Notes: generated by a model from the letters alone, not told the origin. A DNA stretch of 64,000 nucleotides from Salinivibrio sp. ES.052 (GCF_900141775.1 NZ_FSRI01000001.1:1644251-1708250), one strand, 5' to 3'. Shown: positions 1 to 11,056, counted from the stretch's first letter. A program made the numbers and translations.

Positions 1-1
1 C

Positions 2-1321
2 TGGGGCGTCTCTCGCCAGCGTTATTGGGGTGCACCGATCCCAATGCTGAACACCGAAGATGGTGAGGTCGTGCCCGTCCCTACCGAAGAGCTTCCTGTC
101 ATTCTGCCTGAAGACGTGGTCATGGATGGCGTACAAAGCCCGATTAAAGCCGACAAACAATGGGCTCAAACCCAGTACCAAGGGAAGCCTGCGCTGCGTG
201 AAACTGATACCTTTGATACCTTTATGGAATCGTCGTGGTACTACGCACGTTATTGCTCACCGCAAGCGGATCAAATGCTGGATCCAAGCGCTGCCAATTA
301 TTGGCTTCCGGTTGATCAGTATATCGGCGGCATTGAGCACGCATGTATGCACCTCTTATACTCACGCTTTTTCCATAAGCTATTGCGCGACGAGAACATG
401 GTCGACAGCGATGAGCCATTTAAGCAGCTACTATGCCAAGGCATGGTACTTGCCGATGCGTTCTATTACACCGACGAAAAAGGCGTGCGCGTGTGGGTAT
501 CACCGACCGACGTAACCGTTGAGCGTGATAACAAAGGGCAAATCGTTAGTGCGGTCGACAACCAAGGGAACACCGTCACCCACGCAGGCATGACCAAGAT
601 GTCGAAGTCGAAAAATAACGGCATTGATCCACAGTTAATGGTGGAAAAATATGGTGCCGACACAATGCGTCTGTTCATGATGTTTGCTGCGCCCGCTGAT
701 ATGACCTTGGAATGGCAAGAATCAGGGGTTGAAGGCTCACACCGTTTCTTACGCCGCGTCTGGAAACTGGTCTACGAACATAACCAGAAAGGACAGGTGG
801 TTGCGCTGGATGTAGAGGCATTGAACAACGATCAAAAAGCGCTACGACGTGATGTGCACAAAGCCATTGCTAAAGTCAGTGACGACATGGGCCGTCGCCA
901 AACCTTTAACACGGCCATTGCCGCCATCATGGAGCTCATGAATCGCTTGGTAAAAGCCCCACAAGACAGTGAACAAGACCGTGCCGTATTGGATGAAGCA
1001 CTAAAAGCTGTCGTTGTGATGCTTTACCCTATCACGCCGCATGTTTGCTTTACGTTGTGGCATTCGCTGGGTGAAAGCGATATTGACAATGCCGCTTGGC
1101 CGCAGGCCGATAAAGACGCCATGGTCGAGGACGAGAAGCTGATCATTGTGCAAGTGAACGGTAAGCTTCGTGCTAAGATCACCGTCGCCGCCAACGCGGA
1201 GAAAGAGTCCGTTGAATCACAAGCGATGACCGATGAAAACGTGGTGAAATTTACCGAAGGCAAAACGGTTCGCAAAGTCATTTATGTGCCAGGCAAACTG
1301 GTTAACATTGTGGCTAACTAA
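2..1321 (+). CDS. leuS: Leucyl-tRNA synthetase, 3' part (gene cut by the window edge)
   Basis: Class I aminoacyl-tRNA synthetase that charges tRNA-Leu in the cytoplasm. The reading frame is open from base 2, so the start lies outside the window; about half of the family's roughly 860 residues is present. The first visible residues ([13 protein letters not shown]) are a conserved LeuS stretch just after the editing domain. The KMSKS signature of the catalytic core is seen at bases 596-610, followed by NNGIDP. The remainder is the helical anticodon-binding domain and the small C-terminal domain with [11 protein letters not shown]. It ends 14 bases before lptE, the usual gamma-proteobacterial arrangement. 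Identification is certain; only the truncation by the window is unusual. Confidence 0.97.
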   Translation, partial: WGVSRQRYWGAPIPMLNTEDGEVVPVPTEELPVILPEDVVMDGVQSPIKADKQWAQTQYQGKPALRETDTFDTFMESSWYYARYCSPQADQMLDPSAANYWLPVDQYIGGIEHACMHLLYSRFFHKLLRDENMVDSDEPFKQLLCQGMVLADAFYYTDEKGVRVWVSPTDVTVERDNKGQIVSAVDNQGNTVTHAGMTKMSKSKNNGIDPQLMVEKYGADTMRLFMMFAAPADMTLEWQESGVEGSHRFLRRVWKLVYEHNQKGQVVALDVEALNNDQKALRRDVHKAIAKVSDDMGRRQTFNTAIAAIMELMNRLVKAPQDSEQDRAVLDEALKAVVVMLYPITPHVCFTLWHSLGESDIDNAAWPQADKDAMVEDEKLIIVQVNGKLRAKITVAANAEKESVESQAMTDENVVKFTEGKTVRKVIYVPGKLVNIVAN

Positions 1322-1335
1322 CAAGGAGCGCTGGA

Positions 1336-1959
1336 GTGACTCTGTTTAACACTGTACTTCGCTCCCTGCTCGTCGCGGTGGTCTCTTTGACCATCGCGTC
1401 TTGCGGGTTTGCCTTGCGTGGCAGCTACAACCTGCCCGATGAGGTGAATAAGGTGTCATTAACAAGCTTTGACTCTTACGGTGAACTGACCCGTCAAATG
1501 CGAAATGTATTGCGCCAACACAAGGTACAAATCGTGTCACCATCCAAAGAGGTGGCCAATATCCATTTACTCAGTGAAAGCAACAGCGAGCAAACCTTGT
1601 CGCTGTATCAAAACAGCCGGGTCGCGGAAAAAGAATTTCGCTATGTGGCGCGATATCGTGTCACGGTACCGAATAAAGGCAGTTATACCTACAACACCAC
1701 ATTAAGCCGTAACTTTCTCGACAACCCACTGACCGCATTGGCTAAATCGGTAGAGCAAGATAAACTAGTGGCAGAGATGCGCACCGAAGCGACCCGTCAA
1801 ATTATGCGCCAACTGTCTCAACTGAAGGGCGACATCGCGGAGTTTGAGCGCCAACAAGCAGAGCAAGCCGCGCTGAAAAAATTGGAGCAAGGAGCGTCTC
1901 CTAGTGAGCCAAACGTTATCATCGAAACGCGTCAAACTGAGTCAAAGACTGCACAATGA
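1336..1959 (+). CDS. lptE: LPS-assembly lipoprotein LptE
   Basis: Outer-membrane lipoprotein that plugs the LptD barrel and helps deliver lipopolysaccharide to the cell surface. The 207-residue product has a hydrophobic signal followed by a lipobox ending at Cys23 (TIASC), then the conserved start of the mature protein, GFALRGSYNLP. The start is GTG, preceded by AAGGAG-like bases right after the leuS stop. The C-terminal 40 residues are rich in Gln and Glu and predicted helical, typical of vibrio LptE. The stop overlaps the holA start (ATGA), so the pair is probably translationally coupled and read from the leuS promoter. Confidence 0.93.
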   Translation: MTLFNTVLRSLLVAVVSLTIASCGFALRGSYNLPDEVNKVSLTSFDSYGELTRQMRNVLRQHKVQIVSPSKEVANIHLLSESNSEQTLSLYQNSRVAEKEFRYVARYRVTVPNKGSYTYNTTLSRNFLDNPLTALAKSVEQDKLVAEMRTEATRQIMRQLSQLKGDIAEFERQQAEQAALKKLEQGASPSEPNVIIETRQTESKTAQ

Positions 1960-2981
1960 TGAGAACCTACCCTGAACAATTGGCGCAGCAGCTTAATCAG
2001 CCACTGCGCCAAACCTACTTGGTATTTGGCTCAGACCCATTGTTAAAGCTGGAGGCTCGGGATGCTATTTGCCAGGCAGCCCGAACCCAAGGGTTTGAAG
2101 AGCATCATCGGTTCCTTATCGATGGGCAGCTGAATTGGCAAGACGTGTTTGATTGCTGCCAAGCGCTCAGTTTGTTTTCTTCTCGGCAAATCATTGAATT
2201 AACCTGCCCTGAAAATGGTCTGAGTAGTGCTCAAACCAAACAGCTTACCGAGCTAGCAAACAACCTGCATCCTGATATTCTTTTATTAGTGCAAGGTGAA
2301 CGGCTCAATAAAAAACAAGAAAGTGCCAAATGGTTTACCACACTGTCGAAAAAAGCGCTGTACGTGGTGTGTCATACCCCAGACGCCCGTCATTTTCCAC
2401 GCTTTATAGAGCAACGCTGCCGTGCATTGCACCTACAACCCGATCAACCCGCCCTGCAATTATTAGCACAGTGGCACGAGGGAAATCTGCTTGCTCTGGT
2501 TCAAAGCCTGCAAATCTTACAGTTGCTCTACCCCGATGGCACCTTAACACTGCCCCGAATTGAAAGTGCGCTTTCACGCCACCATCACTTTACACCATTC
2601 CAGCTGACCGATGCGCTACTCGCAGGAAAAGCGCAACGTGCGCAACGTATTGTCGAGCAATTACATGCAGAGGGTGAAGAGCCCACGCTACTATTACGCT
2701 TAATTCAAAGAGAACTGAAACAGCTCTATACCCTTCAAGAGCAAGGGCAACAAGGTCGGCCTCTTAATATCGTCTTTGACCAACTTCGAGTTTGGCAAAC
2801 ACGTCGCCCGATGATCACCGCGGCGCTTAAGCGATTAAACCTACCCCGCTTGGCGGCTCTGTTACGCCACCTCGCTCAATTAGAAATACGACTTAAAACC
2901 GACTTTAGTCGTGACCCTTGGCCCGATCTGCACTATTTTTGCGCACTCATGTGCCAGGAGCCCGAACCTCTGGCGCACTAG
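1956..2981 (+). CDS. holA: DNA polymerase III delta subunit
   Basis: Delta subunit of the clamp loader, which opens the beta sliding clamp during replication. The 341-residue length is typical. The N-terminal part contains the stretch TYLVFGSDPLLKLEA, a HolA hallmark, and the C-terminal part is the helical collar domain (TPFQLTDALLAGK, LLRLIQRELKQL). It overlaps lptE by four bases and has no promoter of its own visible, as in other enterobacteria and vibrios. A gap of 70 bases with AT-rich promoter-like sequence separates it from rsfS, so the next unit may be transcribed separately. Confidence 0.94.
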   Translation: MMRTYPEQLAQQLNQPLRQTYLVFGSDPLLKLEARDAICQAARTQGFEEHHRFLIDGQLNWQDVFDCCQALSLFSSRQIIELTCPENGLSSAQTKQLTELANNLHPDILLLVQGERLNKKQESAKWFTTLSKKALYVVCHTPDARHFPRFIEQRCRALHLQPDQPALQLLAQWHEGNLLALVQSLQILQLLYPDGTLTLPRIESALSRHHHFTPFQLTDALLAGKAQRAQRIVEQLHAEGEEPTLLLRLIQRELKQLYTLQEQGQQGRPLNIVFDQLRVWQTRRPMITAALKRLNLPRLAALLRHLAQLEIRLKTDFSRDPWPDLHYFCALMCQEPEPLAH

Positions 2982-3051
2982 CATGTCCAAAAAGCTGCCA
3001 AATGATATACTGTCACTTAACAAAACGCGCACACATATATAGAGGTTCTCT

Positions 3052-3369
3052 TTGCAAGCTAACGAACTAAAGCAATTTGTCGCTGACAAGGTCGACGAAT
3101 TAAAAGCCAGCGATATCGTGACCTTAGATGTACGAGATAAATCTTGTATCACTGATTTTTTAGTCCTTTGCACGGGTAACTCACGCCGCCATGTTGCGTC
3201 CATTGCCGAACACGTTTGTGAACAAGCACAAGCGATTAAAATCGGGACGATGGGCACCGAGGGCCGAGACGATAGCGAGTGGGTCGTGGTTGACCTTGGT
3301 GACGTGATGGTTCATGTGATGCAAGAAGAGCAACGCCAACTATATCAACTGGAAAAACTCTGGAACTAA
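3052..3369 (+). CDS. rsfS: Ribosomal silencing factor RsfS
   Basis: Small protein that binds ribosomal protein L14 and blocks joining of the two ribosomal subunits when nutrients are scarce. The product is 105 residues, the normal size, with the family core DKSCITDFLVLCTGNS and GTEGRDDSEWVVVDLGDVMVHVM. The start appears to be TTG, seven or so bases after AGAGGT; no in-frame ATG lies near. It is followed three bases later by rlmH, another ribosome-associated gene, and the two are neighbours in most gamma-proteobacteria. Confidence 0.93.
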   Translation: MQANELKQFVADKVDELKASDIVTLDVRDKSCITDFLVLCTGNSRRHVASIAEHVCEQAQAIKIGTMGTEGRDDSEWVVVDLGDVMVHVMQEEQRQLYQLEKLWN

Positions 3370-3372
3370 GCC

Positions 3373-3843
3373 ATGAAAATCCAGTTAATCGCTGTTGGTA
3401 ATAAAATGCCAAAGTGGGTGGAGCAAGGCTTTAACGAGTATCAACGCCGCTTCCCTAAAGATATGCCACTTGAACTGATTGAAGTGCCAGCAGGCAAGCG
3501 CGGTAAAAATGCCGATATTGCCCGGATCCTGCAAAAAGAAGGAGAAGCGATGCTTGCCGCCGTTAACCGTGGCAGCCGTGTCATTACCTTAGATATCCCA
3601 GGCAAGGCCTGGGATACGCCACAATTGGCTAACCAGCTGGAAAAATGGAAGCTTGATGGCAGAGATGTGGCCATCTTAATTGGTGGCCCTGAAGGTCTCG
3701 CTCCTCAATGCAAGGCGGCGGCAGAGCAAAGCTGGTCACTCTCTCCCCTCACGCTACCTCATCCGCTGGTCCGTGTGATTATGGCTGAAAGCCTTTATCG
3801 CGCTTGGAGTTTGACCACCAATCATCCCTATCATCGAGAATAA
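3373..3843 (+). CDS. rlmH: 23S rRNA (pseudouridine1915-N3)-methyltransferase RlmH
   Basis: SPOUT-class methyltransferase that modifies pseudouridine 1915 in helix 69 of 23S rRNA on assembled ribosomes. The 156-residue length is near the family's 155. The trefoil-knot motifs are visible: ILIGGPEGL, and near the end [29 protein letters not shown], which forms the knot and substrate contact. It starts at ATG three bases after rsfS and is followed six bases later by mrdA, indicating one transcript. Confidence 0.96.
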   Translation: MKIQLIAVGNKMPKWVEQGFNEYQRRFPKDMPLELIEVPAGKRGKNADIARILQKEGEAMLAAVNRGSRVITLDIPGKAWDTPQLANQLEKWKLDGRDVAILIGGPEGLAPQCKAAAEQSWSLSPLTLPHPLVRVIMAESLYRAWSLTTNHPYHRE

Positions 3844-3849
3844 CGACAG

Positions 3850-5730
3850 ATGAAGCGCCAACGAGTTGAAATCCGAGACCATCGCGCCGAGGCCGCGTTG
3901 TTTGTGCGCCGAGCTATTGTCTGCTTTATCGGTATTATGGCGCTTGTTGGTGTGCTGCTCACCAACCTCTATCATATCCAAGTGACCGAGCATCAAGACT
4001 ACCAGACTCGCTCGAATGATAATCGAATCAAAGTGGTTCCCGTCGCACCAAATCGTGGCCTCATTTATGATCGTGATGGCAAACTACTGGCCGAAAACCG
4101 TCCTGTCTATCATCTGGAAGTCACGCCCGAGCAAGTCGATGATATGCCCGCGACGTTGGCACAACTTAAAACCTTGTTGTCACTGAGCGATAAAGATATC
4201 GCGCATTTCCAAAAAGAGCGCCGTCGATCTCGCCGTTTTAATGCCGTTGCGCTCAAAACCCAATTAAACGATAAAGAAGTGGCTATTTTCTCCGCCCACC
4301 AGCACCAGTTTTCTGGGGTTGAAATCAAAGCCTACTTAAAACGTTACTACCCCTATGGCGATGCGCTGACTCACGTGCTCGGCTATGTGGCTAAAATCAA
4401 TGACCGCGATATTGCCAAACTCAGACAAAAAGAGGTGTTAAATAATTACAAAGCCACCCGTGACATCGGTAAATTAGGAATTGAGAAATATTACGAGTCA
4501 ACCTTACACGGTAAGGCCGGCTACCAAGAAGTGGAGGTCAATAGTCGAGGGCGGGTCATTCGCACACTCAAGTATGTCCCCCCCCAACCGGGTAAAGACT
4601 TGATCCTCAATCTGGATATCGATTTGCAGCTCTATGTGCGCGGTATTCTTGGTGACCGCCGAGGGGCCGTGGTCGTGGTTGACCCTGACACCTCCGGAGT
4701 CTTAGCGATGGTATCGACACCAAGCTACGATCCCAATTTGTTTGTACACGGCATTTCAGGTAAACAGTACAGAGGGTTACTGAACAACAAGGATCGCCCT
4801 CTGGTTAATCGTGCCACTCTCGGCATTTACCCCCCCGCATCAACAGTTAAGCCTTTCATTGCGGTCTCGGCACTTGAAGAAGGTGTGGTCACCACAAAAA
4901 CGACACGCAACGACCCTGGTTACTGGCGGATCCCAAACTCAGATACTCGCCCCTTCCGTGATTGGCGAGCATGGGGCCACGGCCGGGTGAATATCGTCCA
5001 GTCTATCGAAGAGTCAGTGGACACTTTTTTCTATCAGATCGCCTACGATATGGGGATAGATAAATTGTCGATGTGGATGGAAAAATTCGGTTTTGGCCAA
5101 TATACGGGCATTGATATTCACGAAGAAAGCAGTGCCAATATGCCTAACCGTGAGTGGAAAATGAGCCGCTACCGCCAACCTTGGTACAAGGGCGACACGA
5201 TTCCCGTTGGCATTGGTCAGGGGTATTGGACTGCCACGCCAATGCAAATCGTCAAAGCGCTGACGGTACTGATTAATCGTGGCGACGTTAAAGCACCTAA
5301 ATTGTTGATGAAAACCCGAGATGAAACGGGTGAGCATAAGCCCAAAGCCGAACCCTTTCCGCCAATAAAAGGGGTGGAAGATAAATACTGGGATGTTGGA
5401 TTAAAAGGCATGCAATTGGTGAACCATGGCCGCAGAGGGACGGCTCGACGATCTTTTCGCTCCGCTGAGTATTTGTCAGGCGGAAAGTCAGGCACGGCAC
5501 AAGTCTTTGGCTTAGGCGAAAACGAAGAATACAATGCTGACGAAATTGCCGAGCATCTGCGAGATCATGCACTCTTTATGGGCTTTGCTCCTTTTGAAAA
5601 CCCAGAAGTCGCTGTCTCTATGGTGCTTGAAAATGCGGGTGGTGGTTCTAGCAATGGCGGCCCTATCGCTCGTCGTATCTTTGATCATGTCCTGTTAAAA
5701 GAGAAAGAGACAGAAGAGGCAAAACAATGA
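3850..5730 (+). CDS. mrdA: Penicillin-binding protein 2 (peptidoglycan D,D-transpeptidase)
   Basis: Transpeptidase of the elongasome; cross-links peptidoglycan during side-wall growth and sets rod shape. The 626-residue protein has one N-terminal membrane segment (about residues 20-40), the pedestal domain starting with [10 protein letters not shown], and a transpeptidase domain with active-site STVK at residues 331-334, SVD further on, and KSGTA near residue 545. Its stop overlaps the mrdB start by four bases; the PBP2-RodA pair works as a fixed polymerase/cross-linker unit, so coupling is expected. The rsfS-rlmH-mrdA-mrdB-rlpA-dacA order is the standard one. Confidence 0.97.
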   Translation: MKRQRVEIRDHRAEAALFVRRAIVCFIGIMALVGVLLTNLYHIQVTEHQDYQTRSNDNRIKVVPVAPNRGLIYDRDGKLLAENRPVYHLEVTPEQVDDMPATLAQLKTLLSLSDKDIAHFQKERRRSRRFNAVALKTQLNDKEVAIFSAHQHQFSGVEIKAYLKRYYPYGDALTHVLGYVAKINDRDIAKLRQKEVLNNYKATRDIGKLGIEKYYESTLHGKAGYQEVEVNSRGRVIRTLKYVPPQPGKDLILNLDIDLQLYVRGILGDRRGAVVVVDPDTSGVLAMVSTPSYDPNLFVHGISGKQYRGLLNNKDRPLVNRATLGIYPPASTVKPFIAVSALEEGVVTTKTTRNDPGYWRIPNSDTRPFRDWRAWGHGRVNIVQSIEESVDTFFYQIAYDMGIDKLSMWMEKFGFGQYTGIDIHEESSANMPNREWKMSRYRQPWYKGDTIPVGIGQGYWTATPMQIVKALTVLINRGDVKAPKLLMKTRDETGEHKPKAEPFPPIKGVEDKYWDVGLKGMQLVNHGRRGTARRSFRSAEYLSGGKSGTAQVFGLGENEEYNADEIAEHLRDHALFMGFAPFENPEVAVSMVLENAGGGSSNGGPIARRIFDHVLLKEKETEEAKQ

Positions 5731-6845
5731 GTTCGTTAGCTCAGGTAAGCACGAAACGGTCTTTGTTTGATCGTTTACACCTTGACCTCCCTATGTTGGT
5801 AGGCGTTCTCTTACTGATGGGCTTCGGGCTAGTTGTCATGTACAGCGCCAGTGGCCAAAGCATGGTAATGATGGAGCGCCAAGCCATTCGTATGCTGCTG
5901 GCGTTAGCGGTGATGTTTGCCCTCGCTCAAGTGCCGCCACGCCACTATGAGTTTTGGTCGCCTTATTTGTATGCCGTAGGGGTCGTGTTACTTGCAGCGG
6001 TATTGTTGGTTGGCGAGACTGCAAAAGGCGCCCAACGTTGGCTTGATCTTGGCTTTGTGACCTTTCAACCCTCAGAAATTATTAAGCTTGCAGTCCCCTT
6101 AATGTTGGCTCGATTTATTAGTAAGGATCCGCTTCCGCCTAAGTTTTCCCGCTTATTGATCGCACTTATGCTGCTATTTGTGCCTACGATCATGATCGCT
6201 AAGCAGCCAGATTTAGGAACCTCAATTCTTATCGCCGCATCCGGGGTTTTCGTGTTGTTTTTAGCAGGGATAAGCTGGAAGCTCATCACCGCCGCGGTGG
6301 TCGCTCTCGCCAGCTTTGTTCCTGTGCTCTGGTTTTTCTTGATGCATGATTATCAACGCACACGAGTGCTGACTTTGTTTAACCCCGAGTCTGATCCGCT
6401 CGGCGCAGGCTATCACATCATTCAATCCAAAATTGCAATAGGTTCGGGAGGCATCGCGGGAAAAGGCTGGTTACAAGGCACACAATCGCAGCTCGAGTTT
6501 CTTCCTGAACGACACACTGACTTTATTTTTGCAGTGATCGCTGAAGAGTGGGGCTTGATCGGTGTCTGTGTGCTGCTCGCTCTATATCTTTTTCTTATCG
6601 GCCGCGGGTTAATGCTCGCAAGCCGAGCGCAAACCGCATTTGGCCGAATGATGGCTGGCAGTATTGTACTGAGCTTTTTTGTTTATGTTTTTGTCAATAT
6701 TGGCATGGTAAGCGGTATTTTGCCGGTGGTTGGCGTACCCTTGCCCTTAATCAGTTATGGCGGAACGTCAATGGTCACACTGATGGCCGGTTTTGGCATT
6801 CTGATGTCCATTCATACCCATCGTAAAATGTTATCCAGGGCATAA
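5727..6845 (+). CDS. mrdB: Rod-shape SEDS peptidoglycan polymerase RodA
   Basis: Integral membrane glycan-strand polymerase of the SEDS family, partner of PBP2 in cell elongation. The 372-residue product has about ten hydrophobic segments and the family signatures [36 protein letters not shown] and the C-terminal [14 protein letters not shown]. The ATG overlaps the mrdA stop (ATGA). rlpA follows after two bases. Family, size and context agree with RodA rather than FtsW, which lies in the division cluster. Confidence 0.96.
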   Translation: MSSLAQVSTKRSLFDRLHLDLPMLVGVLLLMGFGLVVMYSASGQSMVMMERQAIRMLLALAVMFALAQVPPRHYEFWSPYLYAVGVVLLAAVLLVGETAKGAQRWLDLGFVTFQPSEIIKLAVPLMLARFISKDPLPPKFSRLLIALMLLFVPTIMIAKQPDLGTSILIAASGVFVLFLAGISWKLITAAVVALASFVPVLWFFLMHDYQRTRVLTLFNPESDPLGAGYHIIQSKIAIGSGGIAGKGWLQGTQSQLEFLPERHTDFIFAVIAEEWGLIGVCVLLALYLFLIGRGLMLASRAQTAFGRMMAGSIVLSFFVYVFVNIGMVSGILPVVGVPLPLISYGGTSMVTLMAGFGILMSIHTHRKMLSRA

Positions 6846-6847
6846 AC

Positions 6848-7669
6848 ATGCGAGTTATTCTTATTTCTAGCGCTATCGTCTTGTTAAGCGCATGTAGCAG
6901 CCAGCAAGGGCGCTACGACATGCAAAGCGACAAAGCACCCGAGAAGGTGCCGACCATTATCCATGCAGAGGACGCGCATCCAAGGTACGAGCCCTTTAGC
7001 CTAGCCGGCAACAAAGATTACACCTTAAATGGACAAACCTACCAAATTTTACGTGATCCGGAAGGTTATCAGGAAGCAGGAATAGCCTCATGGTACGGTG
7101 AAAAATTTCACGGGCATCGTACGTCTAATGGCGAAGTTTACGATATGTATTCTATGTCGGCAGCCCACAAAACCTTGCCTTTACCCAGCTATGTTGAGGT
7201 TACCAATCAAAACAATGGCAAGCAGGCTATTGTTCGAGTCAATGACCGTGGCCCCTTCCACAATCAGCGCTTGATTGATCTCAGTTATGCCGCCGCAAAA
7301 AAACTTGGCGTGTTAAACACAGGGACAGCACCAGTATCATTGCGACTCCTCTCACCCAAGAAGCCCGCACAAGACGAATGGCATTCTGCAAGGCATCACG
7401 CCTATTACGTGCAGTTAGTCGCACTCTCCGATGCATTAAAAGCCAATCAAACCGCGGAACAATTGGCGAAGGTTCATGGTCTACCTACGCATATCGCCCA
7501 TCGTGATACCGTCTACCGTGTCCGATTTGGTCCCTTTTACGACCGCGATCAGGCGCAGCAAGCAATGCGCACGGCAAAACAGCACCAGTTACCCGGGGCG
7601 TTTATCGTCACTGAAGCACTGAGTAATACTGATACATCAGTAACAAAGGCGAAAACAAACAATCCGTAA
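6848..7669 (+). CDS. rlpA: Septal-ring lytic transglycosylase lipoprotein RlpA
   Basis: Outer-membrane lipoprotein that in studied species cleaves naked glycan strands at division sites. The 273-residue protein has a lipobox ending at Cys16 (LLSAC), a double-psi beta-barrel domain (GIASWYGEKFHGHRTSNGE, then RVNDRGPF and LIDLSYAAAKKLGV), and a C-terminal SPOR domain (about residues 185-260, YYVQLVALSDA ... YRVRFGPFYDRDQA) that binds denuded peptidoglycan. It follows mrdB by two bases. An 88-base gap with promoter-like sequence lies between it and dacA. Confidence 0.94.
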   Translation: MRVILISSAIVLLSACSSQQGRYDMQSDKAPEKVPTIIHAEDAHPRYEPFSLAGNKDYTLNGQTYQILRDPEGYQEAGIASWYGEKFHGHRTSNGEVYDMYSMSAAHKTLPLPSYVEVTNQNNGKQAIVRVNDRGPFHNQRLIDLSYAAAKKLGVLNTGTAPVSLRLLSPKKPAQDEWHSARHHAYYVQLVALSDALKANQTAEQLAKVHGLPTHIAHRDTVYRVRFGPFYDRDQAQQAMRTAKQHQLPGAFIVTEALSNTDTSVTKAKTNNP

Positions 7670-7757
7670 GATAAAGGAATCGAGCCTGTCTCTCTATACG
7701 CAATTTGGTATAGTGGTGGCACAGTATCGACATCGATAACCGACAAAAGTACTAACA

Positions 7758-8933
7758 ATGATGAATAAAACCGTTTTCCGTATGCGCACACTGCTCTCCG
7801 CAGCTCTGTTCGCCTCTGCCACCGCGCAAGCTGCTCCAGCTGTTGTTCCTGATGCACCGCAAATTGCGGCAAAAGGCTATGTCCTGATGGATTACCATTC
7901 AGGCGAAGTGCTAGCAGAAAATAATGCTTATCAACGCCTCAATCCAGCCAGTCTCACCAAGATGATGACCAGCTACGTGATTGGTCAAGAAGTTGAGCGT
8001 GGTAACATATCCATGGACGATGACGTCGTCATTAGTGAAAATGCCTGGGCAAAAAACTTTCCTGGTTCATCAAAGATGTTTATCGAGGTGGGCACGACGG
8101 TCAAAGCAGCAGACCTTAACCGCGGTATCATCATTCAGTCTGGTAATGACGCCTGCGTCGCCATGGCTGAACACGTCGCAGGGTCCGAAGACGCCTTTGT
8201 TGATCTGATGAATCGCTGGGGAGAAACGCTGGGCATGGACAGCTCCCACTTCTCTAATGTTCACGGCTTAGACTCAACAGATCTCTATACCACCCCGTAT
8301 GACATGGCGTTACTTGGCCAAGCACTCATCCGCGATGTCCCCGATGAATACCGTATCTATAAAGAAAAAGCGTTTACCTACAACGGCATTACCCAATACA
8401 ACCGCAATGGCTTGCTCTGGGATAAAAGCCTGAATGTGGACGGGATAAAAACAGGCCACACCGATGGAGCGGGTTATAACTTGGTGACCTCCGCCACTGA
8501 AGGCGATATGCGCCTTATCTCAGTCGTGATGGGAACCAAGAGCGCCAATGCCCGAAAAGCAGAGAGTAAAAAACTGCTGAACTACGGCTTCCGCTTTTTT
8601 GAAACCGTGGCCCCACACAAGGCTAACGAAACGTTTGTGACCGAGAAAGTGTGGATGGGGGATACCGATGAAGTCGCGCTAGGCCTGACAGAAGATACCT
8701 TTGTCACCCTCCCTCGCGGCAAAGCCCAAGATCTGAAAGCCAGCTTTGTGTTAGAGCAAACACTCGAAGCGCCCATCAGTAAAGGGGATGTTGTTGGCAA
8801 GTTGTTCTATCAAGTGGATGATGAAGATATCGCTGAATATCCACTGGTTGCTCTCAACGATGTAGAAAAAGGCGGCCTATTTAGTCGTTTGATCGATTAC
8901 ATTGTGATGATGTTCAAAAACTTAGTCGGCTAA
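7758..8933 (+). CDS. dacA: D-alanyl-D-alanine carboxypeptidase (PBP5)
   Basis: Periplasmic carboxypeptidase that removes the terminal D-Ala from peptidoglycan stem peptides and moderates cross-linking. The 391-residue precursor has an N-terminal signal peptide ending near ATAQA, the active-site SLTK (Ser65, Lys68), SGN around residue 130 and KTG in the stretch GIKTGHTDGAGY. The C-terminal PBP5 domain and a final amphipathic helix (LFSRLIDYIVMMFKNLVG) that anchors it to the inner membrane are present. A double ATG opens the frame; the first is used here. An intrinsic terminator follows, so it ends the cell-wall block. Confidence 0.96.
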   Translation: MMNKTVFRMRTLLSAALFASATAQAAPAVVPDAPQIAAKGYVLMDYHSGEVLAENNAYQRLNPASLTKMMTSYVIGQEVERGNISMDDDVVISENAWAKNFPGSSKMFIEVGTTVKAADLNRGIIIQSGNDACVAMAEHVAGSEDAFVDLMNRWGETLGMDSSHFSNVHGLDSTDLYTTPYDMALLGQALIRDVPDEYRIYKEKAFTYNGITQYNRNGLLWDKSLNVDGIKTGHTDGAGYNLVTSATEGDMRLISVVMGTKSANARKAESKKLLNYGFRFFETVAPHKANETFVTEKVWMGDTDEVALGLTEDTFVTLPRGKAQDLKASFVLEQTLEAPISKGDVVGKLFYQVDDEDIAEYPLVALNDVEKGGLFSRLIDYIVMMFKNLVG

Positions 8934-8945
8934 CCCCGCCCCTCA

Positions 8946-8978
8946 CCGTCCACCCGACTGGGTGGGCGGCTTGTTTTC
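8946..8978 (+). terminator. Intrinsic terminator after dacA
   Basis: A ten-base-pair stem (CCGTCCACCC / GGGTGGGCGG, one G-U pair) with loop GACT is followed by CTTGTTTTC. It lies just after the dacA stop and separates it from ybeD. Confidence 0.75.
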
Positions 8979-9063
8979 TCGCTCTTGGCGGATTAGTATT
9001 TCGCGTTAATCGTGATCAATCGCACAAACGCGTGCCATAACCGGTATGCAATTGGGAGTTAAC

Positions 9064-9333
9064 ATGCAAGAGCAACCAAAGTTAAAAGATCTGCTGGCGT
9101 TTCCTTGCCAATTCACCTACAAGGTGGTGGGCCATGCGAAACCCGAATTACCGGATCGTGTGCTGACCGTTATCCAGTATCACGCCCCGGGTGACTACAG
9201 CCCCGCGGTCAAGCCTAGCGCAAAGGGCAACTACCATTCAGTGTCGATTACCATCAATGCCACTTCAATTGAACAAGTTGAAACGCTTTATAAAGAGCTG
9301 GGTGAGATTGATATCGTGCGCATGGTTCTTTAA
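9064..9333 (+). CDS. ybeD: DUF493 family protein YbeD
   Basis: Small conserved protein of unknown biochemical role; the fold resembles a regulatory ACT-like domain. The 89-residue product matches the remembered E. coli protein closely at its C-terminus ([47 protein letters not shown]). An in-frame ATG 18 bases upstream exists, but GGGAG sits correctly for the ATG chosen and the shorter form has the family length. It stands between dacA and lipB, its standard neighbours; a link to lipoate metabolism has been suggested only by context. Confidence 0.88.
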   Translation: MQEQPKLKDLLAFPCQFTYKVVGHAKPELPDRVLTVIQYHAPGDYSPAVKPSAKGNYHSVSITINATSIEQVETLYKELGEIDIVRMVL

Positions 9334-9411
9334 TTCAAATACCCACACGACTGGCGGCTTTAAATCACGCTGCCAGTCTCTATAATATCGTCACCGACAA
9401 CAATATGGGAA

Positions 9412-10068
9412 ATGGGTTTGCAGCACCAACTCGTTGTGAGACACCTCGGACGCCAACCGTATCTGCATGTCTGGGAACAGATGCGCGACTTTACCAACAC
9501 GCGTGATGAGCAGACGCTCGATGAGATTTGGTTGGTGGAACATGATCCGGTTTTTACCCAAGGACAAGCGGGAAAAACCGAGCATGTGCTGGTCCCAGGA
9601 GAGATTCCCGTCGTACAATCAGACCGAGGTGGGCAAGTAACCTACCATGGTCCCGGGCAGCTGGTTGTCTATTTCCTCATCAATCTCAAACGAAAGAAAG
9701 TCGGTGTGCGGGAGCTTGTGAGCCATATTGAAGATCTTGTGATCGGTACATTGGCTCACTTTCACGTTGACGCTAACGCCCGCCCCGATGCGCCAGGTGT
9801 TTACGTTGACGGAGCAAAAATATGTTCTCTTGGGCTCCGTATCCGTCGCGGATGCTCATTCCATGGATTGGCACTAAACATCAATATGGACTTATCACCG
9901 TTTCAGCGTATCAATCCATGTGGCTACGCTGGTATGGCTATGACGCAACTGAGCGATCAGGTTGAAAATGTCACTCTCGCTGACGTACAACCTGTGCTGG
10001 TAGACACTTTAACTCAACAATTGAGTTACTCTCAGGTTGAGTTTACAACGGAAAGCAGCAATTTATGA
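9412..10068 (+). CDS. lipB: Octanoyl-[acyl-carrier-protein]:protein N-octanoyltransferase
   Basis: Transfers octanoyl groups from ACP to the lipoyl domains of 2-oxoacid dehydrogenases and the glycine cleavage H protein, first step of lipoate synthesis. The 218-residue protein shows the signature [12 protein letters not shown] (residues 72-83), the catalytic Lys136 in [15 protein letters not shown] and the nucleophilic Cys170 in NPCGYAGM. Its stop overlaps the lipA start by four bases, coupling the two steps of the pathway. Confidence 0.97.
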   Translation: MGLQHQLVVRHLGRQPYLHVWEQMRDFTNTRDEQTLDEIWLVEHDPVFTQGQAGKTEHVLVPGEIPVVQSDRGGQVTYHGPGQLVVYFLINLKRKKVGVRELVSHIEDLVIGTLAHFHVDANARPDAPGVYVDGAKICSLGLRIRRGCSFHGLALNINMDLSPFQRINPCGYAGMAMTQLSDQVENVTLADVQPVLVDTLTQQLSYSQVEFTTESSNL

Positions 10069-11030
10069 GCAAACCGATACAGATGGAACGCGGCGTTAAG
10101 TACCGCGACGCCGATAAAATGGCGCTTATCCCGGTCAAAAATATGCAGACCGAGCAAAAAGAAGTGCTGCGTAAGCCTGATTGGATGAAGATCAAGCTCC
10201 CAGCTGAAACCGCGCGTATCAAAGAAATCAAAGACGCGATGCGTAAAAATAACCTCCACTCAGTGTGTGAGGAAGCATCCTGTCCAAATTTGGCTGAGTG
10301 CTTTAGCCACGGCACAGCGACCTTTATGATCTTAGGCGCTATCTGTACGCGTCGTTGCCCATTCTGCGATGTCGCCCATGGCCGACCTGTAGCACCAGAC
10401 AGCGAAGAGCCAAAACATTTGGCACAAACGATCAAGGATATGAAGCTTCGATACGTGGTCATTACCTCTGTTGACCGAGACGACTTACGTGATGGCGGCG
10501 CCCAGCATTTTGTCGATTGCACACGTGAAATCCGCACGCTTAATCCTGATATTCAAATCGAAACTTTGGTCCCTGATTTCCGTGGCCGAATGGATAAAGC
10601 ACTCGAGATTCTGCGAGATAATCCGCCCGATGTTTTCAACCATAACCTAGAAACCGCGCCACGCTTGTACCGAAAAGCACGGCCTGGGGCTAATTATCAA
10701 TGGTCATTGGATCTGTTGAAAAAGTTTGGAGAAATGCACCCAAACGTACCAACCAAATCGGGATTGATGATGGGTCTCGGTGAGACCAAAGAAGAAATTA
10801 TTGAGGTGCTTAAAGACTTACGCGCACATGGTGTCACTATGCTAACGCTAGGACAGTATCTCGCCCCAAGTCGTCACCACTTGCCGGTTGAGCGCTATGT
10901 GCCGCCAGAAGAGTTTGATGAGCTTAAAGAGATCGCACTGGGTCTTGGCTTTACTCATGCAGCCTGTGGCCCGTTTGTTCGCTCGTCTTATCATGCAGAC
11001 TTGCAAGCTAAAGGGGTTGAGGTTAAATAA
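10065..11030 (+). CDS. lipA: Lipoyl synthase
   Basis: Radical-SAM enzyme that inserts two sulfur atoms into protein-bound octanoyl chains to make lipoyl groups. The 321-residue protein has the auxiliary cluster cysteines Cys68, Cys73 and Cys79 ([12 protein letters not shown]) and the radical-SAM triad Cys94, Cys98 and Cys101 (CTRRCPFC). The C-terminus holds the conserved FVRSSYHA, whose Ser binds the auxiliary cluster. It overlaps lipB and ends at a bidirectional terminator facing proA. Confidence 0.98.
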   Translation: MSKPIQMERGVKYRDADKMALIPVKNMQTEQKEVLRKPDWMKIKLPAETARIKEIKDAMRKNNLHSVCEEASCPNLAECFSHGTATFMILGAICTRRCPFCDVAHGRPVAPDSEEPKHLAQTIKDMKLRYVVITSVDRDDLRDGGAQHFVDCTREIRTLNPDIQIETLVPDFRGRMDKALEILRDNPPDVFNHNLETAPRLYRKARPGANYQWSLDLLKKFGEMHPNVPTKSGLMMGLGETKEEIIEVLKDLRAHGVTMLTLGQYLAPSRHHLPVERYVPPEEFDELKEIALGLGFTHAACGPFVRSSYHADLQAKGVEVK

Positions 11031-11056
11031 ATGTTATCCTCCCACTGCTACTGATA